A DNA stretch of 64,000 bases. Source: Adiantum capillus-veneris. Its lineage: Eukaryota; Streptophyta; Polypodiopsida; Polypodiales; Pteridaceae. Below, piece after piece: positions 10,188 through 21,183 of the stretch. The position numbers were made by a program, and so were the translations under genes. The stretch's first letter is position 1, and each line of letters opens with the position of its first letter. The stretch lies in the NCBI GenBank assembly GCA_014529385.2, contig CM043969.1:69018676-69082675 (forward strand). The letters are read 5' to 3'. The notes beneath the pieces are model-generated. The model did not search any database. It saw only the letters and a list, made by a program, of their open reading frames with translations, and was not told the origin of the DNA.

Positions 10188-11150
10188 GGGCAAAATGAAG
10201 AAGAAGCTACCAAAAGAGACATACTGTTGGCGGATACGCCACGATGGACATCAGCACAACGAGAACTCACCTAACAAGAATTTCCAGCTAAGGACGAAGC
10301 TCGACCCGCAGGCGCGTGGAAGCAAGCATAGGGTGTCAACCTACACTCGATCGACTATTGACTACTTCCTACAGAGGTCTCTACTCAATGTCTAAGTTAC
10401 AGCCTACTATTGTGCACAGGAGGAGATTTCCTACAATGCTTCCATGAGTCAAATACCCATTAGATGTTTTCGAAACGCTACAAAACTTGAGGGATATCCT
10501 ATTAACATCAATAGGCCACTCTCCCCCCAAGGGATTCACTCTATGTACAAAATGGGACGCCACCTACGAGCAGACAACTTTAATAAAAACCCTATGTATG
10601 ACTCATATAAGGGAATATGACCCCCCTTTCTACGCTTATACAACAATCAATGAAGAAACTATCATACCCCTATCTTACATATAAAATCTAGGTCTCACAT
10701 GATTTAACTGAGTATAAATAGTCAAAGAGTGTGTAGCATAGTGATTGGCAATGTACTAAGGAACCACTTCTATTGATGACTAGATATACCCTCAATGTAT
10801 CTTAGTTTGAATTTCCAACTATGTGCCCAATAGCCTGCACTCTGGCTACTCGTCCAATTTTGACCCATCCAAAGCTAGTGTAAATCAATCCTTGACCTGC
10901 TCCAAATCCCCTTATCTATGAATGGCTTGATGAAAAATTTGATGTGTGACCTGATAAATAACTTCCCTTAAGTTCATCCAAGTTCTAGTGTACATTTGTG
11001 ACCAATCATTACAAGTAATGAACCTGGGTTAGTGTCCCCCCCCCCCCATAAATATAATATCCCTCTCCCTTATTTTTAAGCTTGGGAGATAAATTATTGG
11101 GGGCCTGCCCCTAACTTATACGCTTATGTAACTTGTAAAAATACCCCCCC
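10188..11150. other. non-coding stretch, no gene recognised
   Basis: Short ORFs lie on both strands with no family signature. C runs occur at 11037-11047 and 11143-11154. It may be part of the diverged LTR to its right. Confidence 0.5.
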
Positions 11151-11159
11151 TCCCCTGCA

Positions 11160-11680
11160 CTTACGTGGTGCGGTAATCTTTCCATGGTGAATCCCCCGGG
11201 ACACTCCCTAAGGTCCGTGACCCAAAACCCTACCCATAAACACCCAGTGCAGAATCATGTAGGATGTCTGACAGGTTTTTGTAGGTCGGCGTTTTTGAAA
11301 ACTAAGGTGCCTAATGTGTAGCTCTACTCAATACCAATGCGTGGATATGCTAAAATGTGAAAAACAGACACCGTTTGCTTACCGAATCCCTAGAAATAGC
11401 TCGCGGGTCAATCTCGCAAAGCCGGGCTGTACACGCGTAGTGTGGGTATTGGTGCGCAGCTCTCTTCAGGGGCAGCACGCTGCACTTCTTCGTACTTGAT
11501 TCCAACCACCAGTGTGCACGTAGCATCAAGTCAGCTCTCACTCTCTCTCGTACATAGAATACGCTTCTCACAGACACTTCATAACATGAACAAAGGGCGG
11601 GGGGGGGGGTTATTAAGGTTAGAATTTGGTATATATACCTTCCAAATACAAAACCTCATGTTCCGAAGTGAAATCCTACT
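11160..11680 (-). mobile_element. diverged LTR fragment of the gag-protease gypsy family
   Basis: Blocks match the LTRs at 46688-47645 and 57082-58042. These include CAAAACCCTxxCxxTAAAC (11225-11245), a TGTAGGATGTCTGAC half-palindrome (11258-11271) and AAAACAGACACCGTTTG (11361-11377) followed by AAATAGCTCG (11394-11403). A TATATATA element near 11631 sits where those LTRs carry their TATA box, and the orientation is the same (minus). Edges are not resolvable. Confidence 0.55.
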
Positions 11681-11851
11681 TAGTCTAATGGCAAAAATAA
11701 TATACAAAATTGGAAACTTCTGTAAGCCCCAAGTATTTACAAGTGAAATTACGGGTTTTGTTAATCAAGGAATGACTACATAGGATTTCCTTCTTTTATC
11801 ATTTCGTTAGTCTTCAATTGAGTGTGGCCGCCCGTCTTCAGCTAACACATA

Positions 11852-12117
11852 CTGATGCAACAACAATTAGCAAAATTAAGACAAGAAGTGGAGAGAGCCA
11901 GAGGTCAAGATACGGATCTGAGTCCAAGTGACTCAAGAGTCAGCGTCCAACAAGAGTCTATGGAGATTTAGAAAGCTCTGAGGAACCTATATTGGTGGAG
12001 ATACCTCCACAAATCCAAGAAGAAGGGCAGGAGTTGACAGTGGAGGATGAGGCTTGTCTTCGAAGTTTGATAGAGAAAGCCACTAAAGAGTGTATTGAAG
12101 CAGCAATAGAGTAGGAG
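11852..12117 (+). pseudogene. Glu/Gln-rich coding-like fragment
   Basis: The frame at 11852 reads a helical, charged segment (QQQLAKLRQEVERARGQD), likely a coiled coil. After a TAG near 11968 another frame reads EIPPQIQEEGQELTVEDEA and ends EAAIE at 12114. It precedes the 224-residue ORF and may be the same former gene. Its function is not recognised. Confidence 0.35.
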
Positions 12118-12180
12118 CAAAGGATGCTATATTTTGTGGGGGTGCTAAGGTTGGATACTTATGTAATAAGATAAGAATGG

Positions 12181-12855
12181 ATGCAACCATCCCTCCCTTA
12201 CCCTTTGCTCAAATATGAAGTGCTCACTATAAAGAAAAGAATTCAACCGGAGGAGACGACACCACTATTTGAGGCAGATATCAAAGATCAGACAATCTCC
12301 AAGAGAATAGTGGACTCACAGCCAAAGTGGAGAAAGGGTTGGCTCACAAAGTACAAGGAATACCTATTGAGTCTGGTAGATTCTCCAAAATCTATGAGAG
12401 ATGTTGTTTCTTTCTATCCAGTGCCGAGGATGAGAACATGGAAAGATCACTCAAGGCTTCTAGAGAAGCACCCAACCAATTACCCTAAGCTTCCACCACC
12501 CAAAGAAGGAGAGAGAATAAGTAGAACTTATATGGTGAAAACTCCAAATGGTGCGATTAAGCTCTTTAGTGGATCTCTTGATTTGATGTGCGTAATGTTA
12601 AGGAAGATTTTCAAAACACTGCTAGCCTGTATCAAGGTGTTTGCATCGCATAAAGCTACAGACTCAAGTCTACTGTCAACGAGCGACACTCTTAGCAAAT
12701 TGTCTTACGACCTCTCCACTCAACCCTCACCACAAGTGCTACATCATTTCTATCAGCGGTTGATGTTTTATCGAGCTTCCACATGCAAGCCTTTGAAGAG
12801 GCTTTTTACACGGGTTTTTTCACATGTGACAGCAAGATTTTTGGACCAATGGTAA
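12181..12855 (+). CDS. 224-aa hypothetical ORF in gypsy 3' region
   Basis: This is the longest open frame between 7 and 18 kb. The N-terminal half is basic and proline-rich (YPKLPPPKEGERISRTYMV near residues 100-120). The C-terminal 80 residues (SHKATDSSLLSTSDTLSKL) are repeated in decayed form at 45830-45905 (LHKATGSSLLSTGDTKSK). In both places the segment lies about 150-350 bp before the element's purine tract, so I infer an accessory 3' ORF or the readable end of an untranslated region. No enzymatic motif or membrane segment is evident. Confidence 0.4.
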   Translation: MQPSLPYPLLKYEVLTIKKRIQPEETTPLFEADIKDQTISKRIVDSQPKWRKGWLTKYKEYLLSLVDSPKSMRDVVSFYPVPRMRTWKDHSRLLEKHPTNYPKLPPPKEGERISRTYMVKTPNGAIKLFSGSLDLMCVMLRKIFKTLLACIKVFASHKATDSSLLSTSDTLSKLSYDLSTQPSPQVLHHFYQRLMFYRASTCKPLKRLFTRVFSHVTARFLDQW

Positions 12856-12949
12856 GCATTGGCAATATCAAATATGATTCATACTTAAAGATGATAAATC
12901 TACCAAGGTTCTATTGAGTAATGAAATGGACTATACAGCCATGGACCAG

Positions 12950-12987
12950 TCATGTCAGGGAAGACATGGACGCGGAGGGGGGAGCGT
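12950..12987 (+). promoter_or_regulatory. hairpin plus polypurine tract of old gypsy element
   Basis: CATGTCA, loop GGGA, AGACATG (one stem mismatch) is followed by GGACGCGGAGGGGGGAGCG and then TTGACTGATGG. The same elements stand before the LTR of the intact element at 46688-58042, read on its own strand. Confidence 0.6.
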
Positions 12988-13176
12988 TGACTGATGGAAC
13001 ACTGAGAAGGATCACCCATTTTCTATAATATCTCATTTTTTATAGATTGGAGAGATTATTTTTTATGGAAATGTACATCTCCAAATAAATGTATATAAGC
13101 CAAAGTTTTGTAACCCTAGAGAGACTTTTTTGAATTAATCAAACTATTGTGTTTACTATGTCGTGTCTGTGTGACT

Positions 13177-13241
<65 letters not shown>

Positions 13242-13320
13242 TATCTCTTTGCTACACGTGCTACAGAGCATCCATTGCAAAGCCGACATTCCCAACGAGT
13301 TAGTGACAAAAAGGGTACCC
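12988..13320 (+). mobile_element. probable LTR following the purine tract (right edge uncertain)
   Basis: It starts with TGACTGATGG after the tract. TGTATATAAGCC near 13090 is a good TATA-box candidate, followed by a GA microsatellite. The right boundary is not determined; 13320-14010 shows no gene. Confidence 0.4.
13176..13238. repeat. (GA)n microsatellite
   Basis: About 31 GA units with one AAA interruption near 13184. Confidence 0.96.
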
Positions 13321-14013
13321 ATCGATTTTAATGGACAAGCAGGAGTCTAGCCATTTTTAGTTTGTTGGGTGTTATTTTAGCACTACACACTTTGAGTGTG
13401 AAGATCAAGTTGAGTTTTTGAATGTCTTAAACTCGTGAGGGCTTATCTCTACCAAGGTGTATAAATGAAGCAACCATTTCTGACAGCACAGTTGTTCACA
13501 AAAACCCAAGATTATGGATTTTTGGGTCTAGAGAAGATCCAATTGTGAATACGATTCCAACTTGAGTGGATCTTCTATTTCATCTACAACACTAAGAGTG
13601 TCTATACGAGTACAATTTTGGAGTAAGACTCAGCTTGTGATTACTAAATCACTTATTAAGTGGTGATGGTAAATTTTTGGAGCCTTAGTGTGAGTGTTGT
13701 AGGTTGTTTCACAGTCACAGTATATAGGATGTTCGGGTTCAATTTCCTCATGTGGTGATTGTTTTAGAAAGTTAAGTAGGTGTTTGACAACCATCTATTT
13801 TCTTCCACGTGCCTGCGAGTCGAGCTGCATCCTTAGCGGACATTTTGGTATATTAGTTTACTTCTCGCTATGCTAGCGTCTGCTCGTGGCATATCTGCCA
13901 ACAGAGGTTTACACATATACTGAATAGCAAAGAGCTTCAATTTATTCATGAAAAATTAGGGAGTTTTAAAATACAACTTGAACACATGTGATATGGAGGA
14001 TCTATACATGGTG

Positions 14014-14110
14014 AACACACACACACACACACACACACACACCCGAAGTGAGGTGCATTTGCCTTACTAAAGTATGAAGAGATCCTTAACCCAAAAAAAA
14101 AAAAAAAAAA
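14014..14110. repeat. (AC)n microsatellite and 18-bp poly(A)
   Basis: AC units at 14014-14042 are followed 50 bp later by an A run at 14093-14110. Confidence 0.95.
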
Positions 14111-14156
14111 CCCAACCTTGGAATTCAACGTGCATGGTTATTATGAAGGGGCAAAA

Positions 14157-14750
14157 ATGACTATGAAGGAAGTAGAGGCAATTTTGTCAATAAACCAAAA
14201 TGAAGGTTAAAATGGCTATAAGACCACCTAGACAATGAAAAAATATATATTACCTATATATTATATGTGTTCAAAGGATATTAAAAAACCCTATACTTAC
14301 ATGCTTTGAGATAATAGAGCAACCCCTTTTTCTTAAGAAAGTAATGGATTTTTCCCTAAAAGGCAATTCAACTTCCCTTGTGTAAATGTAAGTATGTTAG
14401 TATTTGAATATTCTTCCCAATAAAAAACCTCCTATTTTGAGTGACATGCTATAATGACTATGAAGGAAGTAGAGGCAATTTTGTCAATAAACCAAAATGA
14501 AGGTTAAAATGGCTATAAGACCACCTAGACAATGAAAAAATATATATTACCTATATATTATATGTGTTCAAAGGATATTAAAAAACCCTATACTTACATG
14601 CTTTGAGATAATAGAGCAACCCCTTTTTCTTAAGAAAGTAATGGATTTTTCCCTAAAAGGCAATTCAACTTCCCTTGTGTAAATGTAAGTATGTTAGTAT
14701 TTGAATATTCTTCCCAATAAAAAACCTCCTATTTTGAGTGACATGCTATA
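14157..14750. repeat. perfect 2 x 297-bp tandem duplication
   Basis: Bases 14157-14453 and 14454-14750 read identically by eye across the whole unit, from ATGACTATGAAGG to ACATGCTATA. The unit is AT-rich and non-coding. Identity over 297 bp implies a very recent duplication or an assembly artefact. Confidence 0.92.
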
Positions 14751-15828
14751 CTTACATTTTTGGGGTGACCCCTGGGTTTCCACTCCCCCTCAAGATATCA
14801 GACTTGGACCTTATTCTTGGAAGATAGCAAAAGGCTCCTGAAACTACAACAATATCATTATGGAGATTTATGTCTCTTCCTTCTCACTCCTTGCAAACCT
14901 TTGAATAAAGCTTCATCACCAAATTTTCAATTTTGATACGATGACTTTAATTCCTTCTCTAGTGATTGCAAGCCCATCATGTCTATGTTTATTTGCAACC
15001 CATCAAGATCCATTTCCAAGATTTGTCGCCACAAAGCTTTGGATTTTCTCAAGGCTCCAGGAAGGAAATGTTCCAAGAAGGCAACATGATGGAACCCATG
15101 ACAACAATTTTTTGAAACTTAGCTATTTTATAGCAAACAGTGGAAAGCTTTAGAGTTCGGATCCTATATACTTATTTTGTAAAATCCCATTTTTAATACA
15201 AGTTATGGTAAGAAGCAAGTCATTAGACTTCTAGTTTGTGATTAAATGAGCCTTCCATGAGTCTTTTGAGCCTCTAGCCATTAATTTATTCCAATATCAA
15301 GCTGGTATTTTAAATGACATTTTAACCAATTTTTCAAGGTCATTTGAGCTTTTGTCATATTTGAGATCAATATTTCTTGTAACTCGTGTTCTCAATCTCA
15401 ATTTTGATTGCATATTGATAATTTCCTACTCATGTTGTTATATTCTATTTAGTCATTTATGTAACGTGATTCATGTTGCTCAATAGAGATGAGTTATTCA
15501 AGGCTTAAATTTCCTAATTTAGTGGTCTAAATTCTATTTTTATCACTAATTTTTATTGGAGAATTAAAGAAGTATTAATAAGATAGTCTATGCTAATTTT
15601 TGACACATGGTAAACAATATGCCTCCAATTTTTTGAGCCCCATCTAGGTTAGCTCTCTATCTATTGACTTGTGTATGCTAGTATGCAAGTAGGTTCCCAA
15701 TCTTGAAAAATTAAAAAGTCTTTCAAGACATCTTAAGTGCATTAGTGAAAGGTGAGTTTAGGAAATGAAAAGACTCGTGGAAGTGGAAAGTCAAAAGACT
15801 TTTTATGTCCATATAAATGGAGATGCTT
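14751..15828. other. AT-rich non-coding region
   Basis: No gene, RNA or mobile-element hallmark is seen. A 70-residue ORF at 14941-15153 has no recognisable features. Confidence 0.5.
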
Positions 15829-16095
15829 GAGTGCACCTTTATACATTTGTGTTTTTCTTTTTATATTTTTTGCGTTAGGGTTTTCTTCTCTTAGAGTTTT
15901 CTTCTCTTAGAGTGTCCTTGCATTATGGCCGAGTGCACCTTGATACCTTTGTGTTTTTCTTTGCTTATTTTCTCTTGAGGTTTCTCTTCTCTTAGAGTGA
16001 CCTTGCACTATGGTTGAGTGCACCTTTATATATTTGTGTTTTTCTTTGCTTATTTTCTCCTTAGGATTCTCTTCTCTCATAGTGTCCTACTATGT
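15829..16095. repeat. imperfect tandem repeat, about 85-102-bp unit, three copies
   Basis: GAGTGCACCTT occurs at 15829, 15931 and 16016, each followed by TTTGTGTTTTTCTTT and then by CTTCTCTTAGAGT-like text. The units vary in length through small internal duplications. Confidence 0.8.
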
Positions 16096-16358
16096 AAGTA
16101 GTGAATATATCTTTTTTAAAGCCATTAGGAGAGTCTATTTACAAATATATATATTTTGAAGCCATTATGAGTGTCAGAAAGTATTTAACTTGTGTATGCT
16201 AGAATGCAATTAGTGCATCCACCAATGGAACTCACTCTGTACATGTTGATATCTTCTCCTATGGATGTTTAATAGAGAGCTATGGATGTATCATCTGCCA
16301 AGGCATGTTTTGTTTTCAAGGAATGGACTTGCATGAGATTTTTTGAAGATGAAAATGA

Positions 16359-16793
16359 CTAGGATTTAGGCATTGCATCTCTTTGATATTCAAATACCAC
16401 TCGTCCTAGGTTGCCTACTAGGTCTGGATCTTCTACTACTTTATAAGCGACAACAGTGCAATCCACATATCGATCATTCAGATACTTCACAACTAGCTCT
16501 TTAATTAATTCCATCGGCAAATGATTATCAATTCGATAAACAAAGTGATTATAGGGATCTACATAGATCCTTTTCCCAAACTGGTACACTAAGGTCATGT
16601 TGTAATCCACCGCCTTCAGTGGCACTCTGCTAGAACTAGCTATCTCAAGTCCTTTCTTGTGTAGTTCAAAAGCCACTTTGTAGAAACCAAAAGAGTCTGA
16701 AGTCCTATCAAACACGTATCCTGAATGATAGGTTCTAGGACTTCCATAGGCTTTGCTATAAGTTCTTAATTGATCTCCTCGTCTAATGAGACT
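16359..16793 (-). CDS. unidentified protein-like ORF, possible gag N-terminus
   Basis: The minus frame is open from a stop at 16794-16796 down to TAG near 16359. It has no ATG at its head; a GTG at 16713-16715 is the first alternative start, so the reading probably began upstream or by splicing. The text looks like a folded domain (VYQFGKRIYVDPYNHFVYRI, then LVGNLGRVVFEYQ). It lies about 500 bp downstream of sequence homologous to the large element's leader (17290-17440). By position it may be the gag N-terminus of the interrupted element, where the large element reads VYTYGVDCQWRSIVV. No family is recognised. Confidence 0.35.
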   Translation of the reverse strand, partial: SLIRRGDQLRTYSKAYGSPRTYHSGYVFDRTSDSFGFYKVAFELHKKGLEIASSSRVPLKAVDYNMTLVYQFGKRIYVDPYNHFVYRIDNHLPMELIKELVVKYLNDRYVDCTVVAYKVVEDPDLVGNLGRVVFEYQRDAMPKS

Positions 16794-16869
16794 CTACTCT
16801 CAATCTATCTCTCTCGGATCTATCCTTCAAATCATAAAAGTAACCAAATCTAATGAGACTCTACTCTCA

Positions 16870-16874
16870 GTCTC

Positions 16875-16927
<53 letters not shown>
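16870..16927. repeat. (CT)n microsatellite
   Basis: About 26 CT units. A diverged duplicate of the flank TAATGAGACTCTACTCTCA occurs at 16784-16802 and 16857-16869. Confidence 0.95.
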
Positions 16928-16930
<3 letters not shown>

Positions 16931-17269
16931 CTAGTCTTAAAATTATAAAAGTTACCAAACCTTAAAAACATGAAATAAAAAACAAATTGAGTGTTTGCAC
17001 AAACCCAACCTGCTACCTGTTAGCGCTCCCTCCAAAGACTATAAAAACACTTTTCTACTTATCCAAAAGTTGTTGAAATCCTTTGAATCTTGTGCTACTA
17101 GCTAGAACCTGTGTGAAATCTGTGCATACTCACAAACAAAAATGTAAAGTCAACCCATAAAGTCAGCTATGTTTTCAAGTTGTCGTTGTCCACTCTTGAA
17201 TCATATGTTTTAAGGTAGTATTATCTTGGAAACCCCAACTCTACTTTGTTCCTAAGGTTTTATCTCAAT

Positions 17270-17718
17270 TGTCCCAAGTGTTCAGGATTGAAAAAATTCA
17301 AATTTAATGCAAATTTGAGGCCTTAGACGACATTTTTTCAAACCCTTGAACTAAAGTATTATTGAAGGCATCCTTTAGGTCAAGCATCACTCTAGGATCT
17401 ATAGAGCCACTCACAAGCTACGTTTTGATTAAAACAAATTTGCAATTGGTGCCCGTATATGTGAAAGCACCTTTTTAGTGAAAACTAGTTTTCACTTGTA
17501 ACACAAAACTGCTTGTAACTTGAGCCCTATTGGGTATTTTTGGCCCAAACTTAATCACTGTAATGTACAAGACATGCACATTAAGGTCACCAAGTCTTGT
17601 CAAGTTTTGACCCCTATAGCAGATAGATAGGAAAAAATCACGATTTTTCCTAGAAAAAAATGCGATTTTTTGTGGAAAAGAATGCAATCTTTTCTCAATG
17701 TAATTTGTTGCAACTTTT
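17270..17718 (-). mobile_element. gypsy leader fragment, left part (interrupted by copia copy B)
   Basis: Bases 17300-17440 match 54880-55010 of the large element's leader. Shared blocks are TTTGAGGCC...GACGxxxTTTTTCAAA and GATCTxTAGAGCCxCTC followed by GCTACGTTTTGAT. Orientation is the same (minus). The leader resumes at 22847 after the copia insertion. Confidence 0.65.
17714..17718. other. target-site duplication CTTTT, left
   Basis: CTTTT directly before the left LTR is matched by CTTTT at 22842-22846 directly after the right LTR. Confidence 0.85.
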
Positions 17719-17946
17719 TGTTGGAATTAGGGTTGCAGAGAAACACACACAGCTTAGAGAAGACGAAGGAATCTCAAGGCACACAATAGAGTGTGTGTTA
17801 CTTAGTGTGCAATGGAAAGATAGATAGCCCTAGAGTGATGGGCGTATATACAATGCTCGGGGGGAAAAAACCTCCTAAAGAGGGAAAAAATGCCCCGGTG
17901 GTCCTAGTGTGTTCACACACATCACTACCACATGTATATGGTAACA
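17719..17946 (-). mobile_element. 3' LTR of copia copy B
   Basis: 228 bp running TGTTGGAATT to GGTAACA on the + strand. TATATA near 17845-17850 (minus reading TTGTATATACGCCC) is the probable promoter core. Confidence 0.95.
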
Positions 17947-17960
17947 AATCCCCCCTGGAG
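17947..17960 (-). promoter_or_regulatory. polypurine tract of copia copy B
   Basis: On the minus strand CTCCAGGGGGGATT abuts the 3' LTR, as expected for the plus-strand primer. Confidence 0.8.
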
Positions 17961-18020
17961 TGATGCGGTGAACCAGAGCTGGCACATGAGTAAAGGGAAG
18001 TGCCATGCCCTCAGGACACA

Positions 18021-18800
18021 TCAGTCCACAAAGGGGAGTAAGCCCAAAGCTTTGTGGAAAGCTTCAAGCTTCTCACGAGACAATGCCTTTGTGAAAAGAT
18101 CTGCAAGGTTGTCCTGTGTTGGCACATAAGCCAAGCTGATCTCTCCTGCTGAGAGCCTCTCCCTGACATAGTGGTAATGCACCTCAATGTGCTTTGTGCG
18201 AGCATGAAAAACTGGGTTCCTCGCAACTGCCAATGCGCTCTGACTGTCATTGTAGATAGAGTTGGCAGTGTCCTGTCCAACACCCAAGTCATCCATAAGG
18301 CGTCTGAACCATACACACTCAATCATAGCTATGAAGACTGCCCTGTACTCAGCCTCACAACTTGAAGTGGCCACAGTAGGTTGCTTCTTTCTCAACCATG
18401 ATATACATGAACTGCCAAGCATGAAACAAAAACCGCATGTGGACACTCGCGTGTCAAAACAACCAGCCCAATCTGAGTCCGAAAAAGCATGTAAGTCTGG
18501 CAGCAATTATCCTTCCTTGGGATAAAAGAAGCCAAGATGTAAAGTGCCACTAAGGTAGCGGAAAATCCTCTTGACAGCCTGCTGATGCTTAGACCCTGGG
18601 CTATGCATAAATCTGCTGACCTGTGAGACTGCGAACTGAATATCTGGCCTCGTGTTGCATACATAAATGAGGCAGCCAATAGCAGTTTGATAAAGAGTGA
18701 CATCAGTAGGATCGCCAGCATCATGTAGACTCAACTTCAAACCTGTTTCCATGGGAGTGGCAATAGGTTTGCAATCCTCAAGTCCAAACTTACATAGCAA
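18021..18800 (-). pseudogene. copia reverse transcriptase C-terminus and RNase H
   Basis: The frame 18800-18507 gives the RT thumb/connection region (LSLHDAGDPTDVTLYQTAIG, then SRFMHSPGSKH). The frame 18506-18021 gives RNase H: DLHAFSDSDWAGC, the block WLRKKQPTVATSSCEAEYRA with the catalytic Glu, and SIYNDSQSALAVARNP. It ends TKALSREKLEAFHKALG near the purine tract. A frame change at about 18507 separates the parts. RNase H removes the RNA template during reverse transcription. Confidence 0.92.
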
Positions 18801-18818
18801 TGTCTCTATGTAACTTTT

Positions 18819-19589
18819 CTAACACAAGGCAGTACCACCATCACACTGCTTAAACTGTATACCCAAGTAATGATGCAACAGCCCCAAATATTTCATCTTG
18901 AAAGTAGCATTCAAATCAGCCTTAAATTCAGCAATATGTCTCTCATTTGGTCCAGTGATCAGCAAATCATCAACATAAAGAACCACAATGAGAAGTACAT
19001 CACCCTCATGCTTTACATACAATGTGCTTTCTGTTGGACTACGATGAAAGCCTCATTTAACCAAATGAGTGTCAGCTTTCTCATACCAAGCACAAGGAGA
19101 TTGCTTCAACCCATACAAAGCCTTCTTACACCTGCACACTTTGTCCTCTTGTCCTTTTATGACAAAACCGCGAGGCTGCGTTACATAAACTTCCTCAAAT
19201 ATGTCACCATTCAAGAAAGCAGTAACAATGTCTGATTGATGTACATCCCAACCAAAATGAGCTGCCAATGCACATAGAAAATGCACAGTAGTCATACGAC
19301 AAGTGGGAGAAAAAGTCTCTTCATAATCTATGCCTTTTTGCTGTGCATAACCCTTTGCAACAAGTCGAGCCTTATGGCGATCGATCTCACCATCCGGCTT
19401 GCATTTCAACTTGTAAACCCACTTCATACCAATGGCCTTTTTGCCAAGAGCCAAATCACATAAAGTCCATGTGTCATTTTCTATAAGTGCATTATATTCT
19501 GATTGCGTGGCAGCCATCCAATTTTTTGAATTTTGTGCTTCATAAAAAGATAGAGGCTCCTCAACATCATGTAAGCTAGACACGGCCAA
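18819..19589 (-). pseudogene. copia reverse transcriptase
   Basis: The frame 19589-19053 carries the start of the RVT_2 domain (WMAATQSEYNALIENDTW, IGMKWVYKLK, then SDIVTAFLNGD with an active-site Asp). The frame 19022-18819 carries VVLYVDDLLITG, the YVDD catalytic box, and MKYLGLLHHYLGIQF. A stop and frame change at 19022-19053 and a stop at 18819 interrupt it. The enzyme would synthesise element DNA inside particles. Confidence 0.93.
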
Positions 19590-19740
19590 AGCATAACAAT
19601 CTCATGCATAAGATGCATGGTGAGAGCCTGAACGAGTACGACTATACAAAGGTGCATCCGATTTACTATCACGCAAAGTGTGCACCAGCCATTTTGGCAT
19701 ACCTCTAGCTGCTCATTTTTAGCCCTTTCCTCATCAAGTA

Positions 19741-19816
19741 CATCATGTACATCTGCATCAATAATAGGCTGATCTGTACATCATGTACATCTGCATCAAT
19801 AATAGGCTGATCTGTA
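19741..19816. repeat. 38-bp tandem duplication within copia copy B pol
   Basis: The unit from CATCATGTAC to GGCTGATCTGTA occupies 19741-19778 and is repeated at 19779-19816. As 38 is not divisible by three, it shifts the reading frame between integrase and RT. Confidence 0.88.
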
Positions 19817-21183
19817 ACATAGGCTGTACATTTGCGTCATTGGAACTTACATTCGTATTTCCACCGCCGAAAAGAGGCAACAAAGTGTCATAAATGTCCT
19901 GTGAGCTTACATTACTGTCTCTAATACATGACAGCAAGGGCTGAACAAAATCTTCCACAAACACTACATCCCGTGAAACTGAATATGTTTTGTTTGCGGA
20001 TGATACAACCTGTAACCTTTGCTTTCAACACTATAACCAACAAAAATACATTTGACAGCCTTATCATCCAATTTTCTATGTTGTGTTTGTGGCACCAAAG
20101 CATATGCCAAACAGCCAAAAACACGCATGTGCTCAATAGAAGGCTTTCTATCATGCCATGCTTCATATGGAGTAATATACTGCAAAGCTTTCATAGGATA
20201 CCTGTTTAGTACATAAGTGGCACACATGATGGCCTCAAGCCAAAAAGAATGCGACAAAGCTTGACTTTTGACCATACATCGTGCCATTTCCATAAGTGAC
20301 CTGTTTTTCCTCTCATCAACACCATTTTGCTGAGGTGTATAAGGCACTGTACATTGGTGTTTTATCCCACAACTATCCAGAAATGCATTGAATTCATGAG
20401 ACATATACTCCCCCCCTCGATCTGAACGGAGGGTGTCCATAGTACATTTCGAGACATTTTCAGTCATAGTCAAAAATTGTTTGAAGCACATAAAAACTTC
20501 GGACTTCGCTTTAAGCGGAAATACCCATGCATGCCTGGAGTAATCATCAATGAAAGTCACGAAGTAAAGGTAATTGCCCAAGGATGGAGTTTGCATGGGC
20601 CCACAAACATCACTATGCACAAGCTGCAACCTGCATGTGGCACGAGCTGAACCATCCTTTGGAAACTTAGAACACTGTATCTTATCCAAAATACAACCTT
20701 CACAAACATGTTTGACAGGTGCTTCAAGAGGCGGCAAAGAAGCAACCATATCAGATTTTTGCAAACGCAGCAAACTGGCAAAATTCAGATGACCAAAATG
20801 TGCATGCCAAAGTTTTGCATCTGAAATAGCCCTTGAATCTGCAACAGCATTTGCAAAATTGTGTCCACACTTGTCATACAAAGTGAGCTTATACTGCCCA
20901 TGGCACAAGAGGCCAGATGCAACAATTTCATCACCAAAACTGAGATCATGAATTGTACATCTACATCCACCAATTTGACTACAAGTCCAAGTCTAGCAAG
21001 TGCAGATACAGACAAGAGATTCTTCTTGATCCCTGGTACATAAAGTGCATCAACAAGTGCGAAGGAACTGCCATTTGTAGCACTAAGCACAATCTTTCCA
21101 ACTCCCTGAACTGGATAAGAGGCATTGTTGGCACAAGTGACTGAATTCCCATGAGGGACAAACTCGAGGGAGGTAAACAATTC
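19758..21183 (-). pseudogene. copia protease end, gag-pre-integrase and integrase
   Basis: Text from about 21190 covers LYVPGIKKNLLSVSALARLG. The frame 20908-19964 then contains the zinc-binding residues (LWHAHFGHLN, HVCEGC) and the integrase DDE triad: Asp in HSDVCGPM, Asp in TLRSDRGGEYMS, Glu in QNGVDERKNRS. The C-terminal part has YITPYEAWHDRKPS and FGCLAYALVP. Frameshifts lie near 20955 and 19970, and VVFVEDFVQP continues in another frame at 19964-19758. The integrase would insert element cDNA in the nucleus. Confidence 0.93.

Larger units (their letters stand above)
11850..12990 (+). mobile_element. 3' part of an old gypsy-family element with purine tract
   Basis: Coding-like text at 11852-12855 leads into a stretch (12640-12990) homologous to 45815-46180. 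Both end in a decayed hairpin and a G-rich purine tract. This identifies the 3' end of a + strand element related to the non-autonomous gypsy elements at 36-58 kb. Confidence 0.6.
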
